Source: Streptomyces sp. NBC_00094 (GTDB lineage: Bacteria > Actinomycetota > Actinomycetes > Streptomycetales > Streptomycetaceae). From it: a stretch of DNA of 64,000 nucleotides. Every line of letters starts with the position of its first letter. The stretch's first letter is position 1. Location: positions 5,213,501 to 5,277,500 of the forward strand of contig NZ_JAPEMB010000001.1 of the NCBI RefSeq assembly GCF_026343125.1, read 5' to 3'. Position numbers and translations under genes: made by a program. Positions 58,512 to 64,000 of this stretch are shown one piece after another. The notes under the pieces are model-generated. The model was not told the DNA's origin. It did no database searches and was given only the letters and a program-made list of their open reading frames with translations.

Positions 58512-60626
58512 TCAGAACCGGCCGCCGCCGCCCCGCCGGCCGCGCGTCCCGCTGCCGCCGAAGCTGCCGGGCCCGCCGCCGAAGCCTCCGCCCCCGAAAC
58601 CGCCACCCCCACCGGAACCCCCACCGAATCCCCCATGTCCGCCTCCCCTTCCCCCGCCGAACAGTCCGCCGAGGATGATGCCGCCGAGCACGGCCCCGCC
58701 GAGCCCGCCACCACCGCTTCCTCCTACCCCTGTTACACCGCCCAGGCCGTTCGGGTTCCCATACGTCCGGACGTCCTGCTCGGCGAGGTCCTGCGCACGC
58801 CGGGCGAGGGCGTCCGCCTGCTGGGCCTCCGCGAGGGCGGCCTGCGGGTCGTCGGCCTCGGCCAGCGCGCGCGCCTTCTCCCAGCGCCGCTGGGCCTCGG
58901 CCAGACGCGTCCGGGCCTCGCTTCCCACGGCGCCCCGGTGGGTGGTGATGTAGTCCGAGGCCGCGCCGATCGCCGAGCGGGCCGTCAGCATCGCCTGATC
59001 GAGGAGCGCACGGGCGCGCCGACTGCCCGATTCGCGCTCCCGCGCACCCTCCAGAGCCTCGTCGAGCGCCGCATCGGCCTCCTCGACCCGGCGCAGCGCG
59101 TCGATCGGGTCGTACCGCCCCGCCTCCACCCCGCGCCGGACCTCCGCGACCACGGACTCGGCGCGGGCGATCCGGCCCTGGAGGTCGGCCGTGGAGACGC
59201 CCTCGGCCGTCCCCTTCAACAGGCCGCGGGCCTCCGCGAGGTCCGCGTCCGTCTCGGAGAGCGCGCCCGGCAGTTTGCCCACCGCCTCGGCCAGGTCCTG
59301 CGCCCGCCGGTCCACGGCCTCGACGAGCCGGGCCGCCTGGTCCACGGCGCCCTCGGCCGCCCGGATGTGCACGGCGGCCCCGCCGTTGTCCCCGTCGTCG
59401 ATCTGCTGGCGGGCCTGGTTGATGTGGGTCGTCGCGAACACGAGCCGGTCCTTCGCCTGCTCGACGTCGCCCGCGACGGGGGAGGAGGCCGAGTCCGCGT
59501 ACCGCTCGCGCATCGCGGTCAGCGCGGCCTCGGCCATACCCATGCGCCCGGTCTGCTCCCGGAAGGCGGTCTCGACCGTGGCCAGCGCCTCGGGAGCGGT
59601 CCGCTCCAGGGCCCGGAGCCGGTCGAAGTCCTCGCTCTCGGCGTCGAGGCGCGCGTCGGCCTCGGCGCAGCGGCGGAGGATCTCGTCGAGCATGGCCCGC
59701 CGGGTCGCGTCGTCCTCGGGAAAGGAGTCGTCGAGCTTCTGGCGCAGCCGGAACGAGGCCGTCAGCTGCTCTTTGGCGAAGGCGATCGCCTCGGTGAAGG
59801 GCCGTGCCGCCTCCTCGCCGAACTGGGCGGACGCGAAGCCGAGCTCCTCCTGGCTGGTGCGGACGGCGTCGTCGGTGGCGACCAGCGTCAGCCGGGCCTG
59901 CCCGTCGAGCTCGTCCAGGGACGGCGGCGCGGGCTCCTTCGGCGCGCCCCAGCCCTGGCCGCCCTGCGGGGTGGTGCGGGTCTCGTTCCGCCGGCGCCGC
60001 TTGCTGTACGCGTACGCCGCCACGGCTCCCGCGCCGCCGACCAGCACCACCGGCAGGAGCAGGTCGGTCGCCGAGGTGCCGTCGTCGGCCGAGGCGCCGG
60101 GGTCGGCGGGACCGGGGGTGATCGCCGGGACGGGGACGGGCAGGCCGGCGAGGACGGCGTTGTAGCCGTTCGCCGCGCCGATGGCGGCTCCGGCCCAGTC
60201 GTTCTGCCGCAGCGCGGGTTCGATCGCGGTCCGGGCCACCTCGTCGAGCTGGTCCTGGGTGAAGGGGGAGGCCGGGTCGGCGGAGTAGCCGTACTGCCGG
60301 TCGTGGGTGGCGACGGCGAGCAGCAGGTCGTCGACTCCGAGACCGTTGCGCTCCGCGGTGGCGTCGGCCCAGCTCTGCGCGGAACGGCCGGAGAAGTCCC
60401 GTACGTAGACGACGAAGAGCTGCACCCGCCGGTCGTCGTAGAGGCGGTCGAGGGCCTGGGTCACCGAGGCGCGGCGGTCGCCGAGGGCTCCGACCCGGTC
60501 GGTGATCTGTCCCTCGCGGGACAGCACGACGGGGTCGTCGGCGTGGGCGCCGTGAGCGGCGGGCACGAGAAGCCACCACGCCGCCACCAGTATCGCGAGA
60601 AGGGATCGGGTGGCTGTTCGCGTCAC
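58512..60626 (-). CDS. TPM-domain membrane protein with coiled coil and Gly-rich tail
   Basis: The 704-residue protein has a signal peptide ('LLAILVAAWWLLVPAAHGAHA'), an extracellular TPM (YgcG-like) domain ('VQLFVVYVRDFSGRSAQSWA', 'LLLAVATHDRQYGYSADPAS'), one TM helix ('LLLPVVLVGGAGAVAAYAYS'), a long cytoplasmic coiled coil (about 230-600) and a C-terminal Gly/Phe-rich tail of GGGFGGGG-like repeats. Its position before pspA suggests a membrane-stress role. The Gly-rich tail is coded by an unusual pyrimidine-rich stretch. Confidence 0.88.
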   Translation of the reverse strand: MTRTATRSLLAILVAAWWLLVPAAHGAHADDPVVLSREGQITDRVGALGDRRASVTQALDRLYDDRRVQLFVVYVRDFSGRSAQSWADATAERNGLGVDDLLLAVATHDRQYGYSADPASPFTQDQLDEVARTAIEPALRQNDWAGAAIGAANGYNAVLAGLPVPVPAITPGPADPGASADDGTSATDLLLPVVLVGGAGAVAAYAYSKRRRRNETRTTPQGGQGWGAPKEPAPPSLDELDGQARLTLVATDDAVRTSQEELGFASAQFGEEAARPFTEAIAFAKEQLTASFRLRQKLDDSFPEDDATRRAMLDEILRRCAEADARLDAESEDFDRLRALERTAPEALATVETAFREQTGRMGMAEAALTAMRERYADSASSPVAGDVEQAKDRLVFATTHINQARQQIDDGDNGGAAVHIRAAEGAVDQAARLVEAVDRRAQDLAEAVGKLPGALSETDADLAEARGLLKGTAEGVSTADLQGRIARAESVVAEVRRGVEAGRYDPIDALRRVEEADAALDEALEGARERESGSRRARALLDQAMLTARSAIGAASDYITTHRGAVGSEARTRLAEAQRRWEKARALAEADDPQAALAEAQQADALARRAQDLAEQDVRTYGNPNGLGGVTGVGGSGGGGLGGAVLGGIILGGLFGGGRGGGHGGFGGGSGGGGGFGGGGFGGGPGSFGGSGTRGRRGGGGRF

Positions 60627-60765
60627 AAAGTGGAGGCTATGTCCGGGTATGCGGCTCCGCGACCGGACCGATGCCGTCCGGAAACCGTTCGAGGGCGTTC
60701 GGCGTCACTGTCAGTGGCCACCTTTACGGTGGCACCAGTGGCACGACGGCTCATGGGGGGCTCGG

Positions 60766-61785
60766 GTGAACGGACGGCTGAGAGGCATGTGGAGGCGGGG
60801 GCGCTGGTTCGTCCTCGGGCTGGTCCTGGCGCTCGTCGTGCCCCTGCTCACCGGAGCGGTCGCGCTGCGCCTCACCTACACGGGCGACGTCAGGGAGGAC
60901 GCGCGGACCCGGGGCAAGGACGCCATCTGGCTCGGACACGCCTGGGTCGACGGGCGGAAGAAGGACGCCGACCTCGCGGCCTTCGCCGCCCGGATCAAGG
61001 GCACCGGGATACGCGACCTGTACGTCCACGCCGGACCGCTGAGGCACGACGGCACCCTGCCTGCGGCCAAGTACCCCCGGGCGAAGTGGCTGATCGACGG
61101 GGTGCACCGCACGATGCCCGGGATACGGGTGCAGGCCTGGCTGGGCGACGTCCTCGCCACCGAGGGCCCCGACGGGCTGCGCCTGGACAAGGCCGAGTCC
61201 CGGGCGGCGGTGGTCACCTCGGCCCGGCAGATCCTGGACGCCGGTTTCGACGGGGTCCACTTCGACCTGGAGCCGCTGCTCTCCGACGACACGAACTACC
61301 TGTCGCTCCTCGACGACCTCGGGGAGCTGACCCGGGCCCGGAAGGTGCCGCTGTCGGTCGCCGCCCACCAGATCGACCCGGTGCCGGCCGCGCACTCGGT
61401 GAACGGCGCGCTCAGCGGCAGCGAGAAGTGGTGGTCGCAGGAGTTCTTCGGACAGGTCGCCCGCCGCGTCGACCAGATCGCCGTCATGTCGTACGACACG
61501 TGGATGCCACTGGAAGGCATGTACGGCGGCTATGTCGCCCAGCAGACCAGCCTCGCCCTCGAAGTGACGCCCGAGTCCACCGACCTGCTGATGGGGCTGC
61601 CCTTCTTCCACGAGGACGACCTCGGCCACCACGAGAACGCGGAGACCGTCGCCGCGGCGATCCGCGGCACGAGACTCGGCCTCGGGCGTACGGACCACGA
61701 CCGCGAGCGGTTCGGGGTCGCGCTGTACGTCGACTTCGCCGCGGAGGAGGGGGACTGGGCGGCCTACCGGGAGGGCTGGCACTGA
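60766..61785 (+). CDS. membrane-anchored GH18-fold protein
   Basis: The 339-residue protein starts at GTG 60766 behind GGGGGG. One TM helix ('GRWFVLGLVLALVVPLLTGA') anchors an extracellular TIM-barrel with 'GIRDLYVHAGPLRHDGTLPA', 'AGFDGVHFDLEPLLSDDTNY' (a GH18-like DGxxxDxE strand) and 'QIAVMSYDTWMPLEGMYGGY'. It is similar to the chitinase/chitinase-like fold, and the Glu after Asp suggests it may be catalytic. The substrate is unknown. Confidence 0.8.
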   Translation: MNGRLRGMWRRGRWFVLGLVLALVVPLLTGAVALRLTYTGDVREDARTRGKDAIWLGHAWVDGRKKDADLAAFAARIKGTGIRDLYVHAGPLRHDGTLPAAKYPRAKWLIDGVHRTMPGIRVQAWLGDVLATEGPDGLRLDKAESRAAVVTSARQILDAGFDGVHFDLEPLLSDDTNYLSLLDDLGELTRARKVPLSVAAHQIDPVPAAHSVNGALSGSEKWWSQEFFGQVARRVDQIAVMSYDTWMPLEGMYGGYVAQQTSLALEVTPESTDLLMGLPFFHEDDLGHHENAETVAAAIRGTRLGLGRTDHDRERFGVALYVDFAAEEGDWAAYREGWH

Positions 61786-61903
61786 GCACCGGGGCTCAGG
61801 GCGCGCGCCGGCGACGGCCGTGCCCCGGGCGCGCGGGGCCGCCCGCCGCGGAGGAGGATGGGGCGGTCGGCCCACGCGCCGACGTACCGAGGGGGAGTAC
61901 GTC

Positions 61904-62845
61904 ATGACCAGCCGCCTGCTGATGCCCGTCAGGACCGCGGGCACGGGCCCCGCGCCGTCATCGGAGGCCGCCGGGTCCACCCGGCCCACCCCGATCCTGG
62001 ACCTGGAGCACCCGCGGGTCGTCGCGTTCGTCGCGAGGGTCCTGCGGGAGGCGGACGAGCGGGGCGCGGTGACGGACCGCGACCGGCTCCGGACGGCCCA
62101 CGGGATCATCGTCCCGACCGTCCGGCCCGTGTACTCCGTGGAGGACCGGCGCCGCGTCTCCCGGACCCTGCGGCTCGGCCGCGGCTCGTGCAGCCAGCGC
62201 ATGGCGGTCCTGGAATCGGTGGCCCGTTCGCTCGGCGTGCCGACCCGGGTGCGGGGCCTGCTCGTCGACGGCTCCTTCTGGTACCCGCGCTTCCCGAAGC
62301 TGCGCCCGTTCGTGCCCGAGGAGGTGCTGCTGGCCTGGCCGGAGTTCCTGCTCGACGGCGCCTGGGTGCCGGTGGCGGACCTCTTCGCCGACGAGGGCAC
62401 GCGCACGGACGGGAGCCGGGCCACGCGTACGGACGCGGCCGAGGGCACTCGTACGGACGCGGCCGAGGGCACTCGTACGGACGCGGGCGAAGGCGCTCGT
62501 ACGGACGCGGCGGGCGCCCGTACGGACCCGGCCGGAGGCTCCCGTACGGCCGATGTCCCGCGCGGCGGCTTCACCAATTCCGGCCCGGAGACGCTCTTCG
62601 AGGCCGTGGCCCGCACCTCGGTGGACTGGGACGCGCCGGCCGCGTGCGCGGGCTCCGTCGCCTCCTGCGACCTCTCCGCCCACCTCCGTACGGACCTCGG
62701 CCGCTTCGACTCGCGCGACGACCTGTTCGCGCGTCACGGCCAGACACTGTGCCGCCCCGCCCGCACCCTCGCCGAGCCCGTCCTCGGCCGGTGGAGCGCG
62801 GGCGCGGCACCCCTGCCGCCCGCCGCTACCCCTTCCGCCGCCTGA
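61904..62845 (+). CDS. transglutaminase-like protein with internal repeat insertion
   Basis: The 313-residue cytoplasmic protein starts at the ATG at 61904 after GGGGGAG. The transglutaminase-like core includes 'RTLRLGRGSCSQRMAVLESV', with the candidate catalytic Cys, and 'ARSLGVPTRVRGLLVDGSFW'. His and Asp partners may lie in the following region. Residues about 165-210 are a low-complexity insertion made of a repeated RTDAAEGT octapeptide, coded by a 24-bp minisatellite. The 3' end overlaps the convergent Fe-S subunit gene by 20 bp. Confidence 0.82.
   Translation: MTSRLLMPVRTAGTGPAPSSEAAGSTRPTPILDLEHPRVVAFVARVLREADERGAVTDRDRLRTAHGIIVPTVRPVYSVEDRRRVSRTLRLGRGSCSQRMAVLESVARSLGVPTRVRGLLVDGSFWYPRFPKLRPFVPEEVLLAWPEFLLDGAWVPVADLFADEGTRTDGSRATRTDAAEGTRTDAAEGTRTDAGEGARTDAAGARTDPAGGSRTADVPRGGFTNSGPETLFEAVARTSVDWDAPAACAGSVASCDLSAHLRTDLGRFDSRDDLFARHGQTLCRPARTLAEPVLGRWSAGAAPLPPAATPSAA
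62395..62535 (+). repeat. in-frame 24-bp minisatellite
   Basis: Five to six units close to 'cgtacggacgcggccgaggg' plus 'cact' encode RTDAAEGT repeats within the transglutaminase-like gene. Adjacent copies are identical or differ by 1-3 bases. Confidence 0.9.
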
Positions 62846-63596
62846 TGGTGTTGCCGAGCCAGACCAGCGGGTCGTACTTCCGGTCCACGACCCGCTCCTT
62901 CAGCGGGATCAGCGCGTTGTCGGTGATCCGGATGGACTCGGGACACACCTCCGTACAGCACTTGGTGATGTTGCAGTAGCCGAGCCCGTGCTGCTCCTGC
63001 GCGCTCCGCCGCCGGTCGATCCCGGCCTCCTCCGCCGCGTCGAGCGGGTGCATGTCGAGCTCCGCGATCCGCATGAGGAAGCGGGGCCCGGCGAAGGCCT
63101 CCTTGTTCTCCTCGTGGTCGCGCACCACATGGCAGGTGTCCTGGCACAGGAAGCACTCGATGCACTTCCTGAACTCCTGGGAGCGGTCCACGTCCTCCTG
63201 CCGCATCCGGTACTCGCCGGGGCCGACGCCCTCCGGCGGGACGAAGGCCGGGATCTCCCGGGCCTTCGCGTAGTTGAAGGAGACGTCCGTGACCAGGTCG
63301 CGGACGATCGGGAAGGCGCGCATCGGGGTCACGGTGATCACCTCGTCCCGCGCGAAGACCGACATCCGGGTCATGCAGAGCAGCCGTGGCCGTCCGTTGA
63401 TCTCGGCCGAGCACGAGCCGCACTTGCCCGCCTTGCAGTTCCAGCGCACCGCGAGGTCCGGCGCCTGGGTGGCCTGCAGACGGTGCACGACGTCGAGGAC
63501 GACCTCCCCGTCGTGCACCTCGACCGTGTAGTCGGTCAGCGCGCCGCCGTCGGTGTCGCCCCGCCACACCCGGAACCGCGCGTCGTAGGTACTCAT
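62826..63596 (-). CDS. succinate dehydrogenase/fumarate reductase iron-sulfur subunit
   Basis: The 256-residue subunit starts at the ATG at 63596. The N-terminal 2Fe-2S ferredoxin domain shows 'CKAGKCGSCSAEINGRPRLL' and 'CMTRM'. The C-terminal part binds 4Fe-4S and 3Fe-4S clusters through 'KCIECFLCQDTCHVVRDHEE' and 'CNITKCCTEVCPESIRITD'. It passes electrons between the flavoprotein and the quinone-binding subunit or menaquinone. The ATGA overlap with the flavoprotein gene confirms the start. Confidence 0.95.
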   Translation of the reverse strand: MSTYDARFRVWRGDTDGGALTDYTVEVHDGEVVLDVVHRLQATQAPDLAVRWNCKAGKCGSCSAEINGRPRLLCMTRMSVFARDEVITVTPMRAFPIVRDLVTDVSFNYAKAREIPAFVPPEGVGPGEYRMRQEDVDRSQEFRKCIECFLCQDTCHVVRDHEENKEAFAGPRFLMRIAELDMHPLDAAEEAGIDRRRSAQEQHGLGYCNITKCCTEVCPESIRITDNALIPLKERVVDRKYDPLVWLGNTIRRRKG

Positions 63597-64000
63597 GAGC
63601 CCAGCTCCCCGTCCAGCTCCAGCTCGCCGTCGGCGAGGTACTTGGCCAGCTCCTCCCGCTCGAAGAGCGCGAGGAGATCCGGGCGGACGGGCTCGGTACG
63701 GATCCGTTCGAGCGCGATGCCCTCGCACCCGCTCTCCACGTGACACAGCAGGTTCACCGGCCGCCACTCCCGCACCATCGTCGGGTGGTCCTCGCGGGTG
63801 TGCCCGCCCCGGGACTCGGTGCGCTCCAGGGCCGCCCGGGCCACGCACTCGCCGACGAGCAGCATGTTCCGCAGGTCGAGGGCGAGGTGCCAGCCGGGAT
63901 TGAACTGCCGGTGCCCCTCGACCGTGACCCGGCGGGCCCGCTCCCGCAGTGCGGCGATCCGCTCCAGGGCCTCGGCCATCTCGCCCTCCCGCCGGATGAT
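63593..64000 (-). CDS. succinate dehydrogenase/fumarate reductase flavoprotein subunit, C-terminal part
   Basis: Only the last 135 or so codons lie in the window. The gene continues past 64000. The visible part is the C-terminal helical and capping region: 'FNPGWHLALDLRNMLLVGEC', 'VARAALERTESRGGHTREDH' and 'PTMVREWRPVNLLCHVESGC', with the conserved RGGHxREDxP element. It is upstream of, and overlaps by 4 bp, the iron-sulfur subunit gene, the expected sdhA/frdA-sdhB/frdB order. Confidence 0.94.
   Translation of the reverse strand: MIRREGEMAEALERIAALRERARRVTVEGHRQFNPGWHLALDLRNMLLVGECVARAALERTESRGGHTREDHPTMVREWRPVNLLCHVESGCEGIALERIRTEPVRPDLLALFEREELAKYLADGELELDGELGS

Noticed and set aside
54335..58714. 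1459-residue minus-strand open frame opposite the SpoIIE gene
   Set aside because: Composition typical of antisense shadow in GC-rich DNA. The plus strand encodes clear PAS, GAF, SpoIIE and HATPase motifs.
58473..61907. Very long plus-strand open frame opposite the TPM-domain gene
   Set aside because: It runs antisense to a well-supported gene with signal peptide and TPM motifs. Its own translation is low-complexity Gly/Arg/Leu with no domain.

Overview
The window is high-GC actinobacterial chromosome and almost certainly Streptomyces. The evidence is codons ending in G/C throughout, GTG/ATG starts with GGAGG-type ribosome binding sites, many ATGA/GTGA gene overlaps, a WhiB-like protein, a SARP/AfsR-type regulator, SpoIIE-type phosphatases fused to HATPase domains, and a chitinase with a DasR-type operator. 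The core gene order (ahpD-ahpC-oxyR, penicillin-binding protein, phosphatase, fumC, class I fumarase, wblI, glpX, xseB-xseA, ispH, ppgK, ychF) matches what I remember of the SCO503x-506x part of the S. coelicolor core chromosome. That comparison is from memory, not a search.

Layout. 0-4.4 kb: an AI-2E family membrane protein with a coupled Ser/Asp-repeat protein, then the peroxide-defence genes ahpD-ahpC divergent from oxyR. 4.5-8.1 kb: a translationally coupled PadR / ABC ATPase / FtsX-permease operon. 8.3-13.7 kb: class A PBP, a SpoIIE phosphatase and a DUF402 protein whose start codon abuts a 171-bp MITE-like inverted-repeat element. 13.9-19.2 kb: fumC and secreted proteins (SGNH hydrolase with ricin-type lectin, lipoprotein, allene-oxide-cyclase-like protein, acid phosphatase).

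19.4-27.2 kb is the accessory part. It is a roughly 7.8-kb integrated element with a large serine recombinase at its left end. It sits inside the 3' end of the class I fumarase gene. The last ~21 codons of the now-intact fumarase (27126-28811) are supplied by the element, and the chromosome's original 3' end plus terminator is stranded at 19275-19407. The element looks like a decayed prophage or prophage-derived island. It holds fragments of a HK97-type capsid gene and of an HTH protein, a long hairpin-rich non-coding stretch, and a minus-strand operon (a small Cys protein, a DUF6879-like protein, an HTH/DUF5753-type regulator, two paralogous CxxC...HPH microproteins and a Cys-rich zinc-ribbon protein). 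The regulator is cut by an 874-bp IS5-family insertion with a clean 3-bp target duplication, and the reading frame can be rebuilt exactly.

27.1-40.1 kb returns to core genes: fumarase, DUF1707 protein, wblI, glpX, DUF4245, malonic-semialdehyde-reductase-like nitroreductase, exonuclease VII, amino-acid permease, ispH, polyphosphate glucokinase, DUF6542 and ychF. 40.1-54.4 kb: Uma2 endonuclease-like protein, SARP/AfsR-like regulator, DUF4232 lipoprotein, threonine-synthase-like enzyme, subtilase, DUF4190 protein, GH18 chitinase with a dre-like operator, GntR regulator, and an NCS1 permease with a Cys-rich tail and a possible GlnR site, then SPOR and NUDIX proteins. 54.5-64 kb: a partner-switching pair (HATPase and PAS-GAF-SpoIIE-HATPase), PspA, a TPM-domain protein, a GH18-fold protein, a transglutaminase-like protein carrying a minisatellite, and the Fe-S and (partial) flavoprotein subunits of a succinate dehydrogenase/fumarate reductase. 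Short tandem repeats directly after stop codons recur through the window. I found no rRNA, tRNA or CRISPR array.
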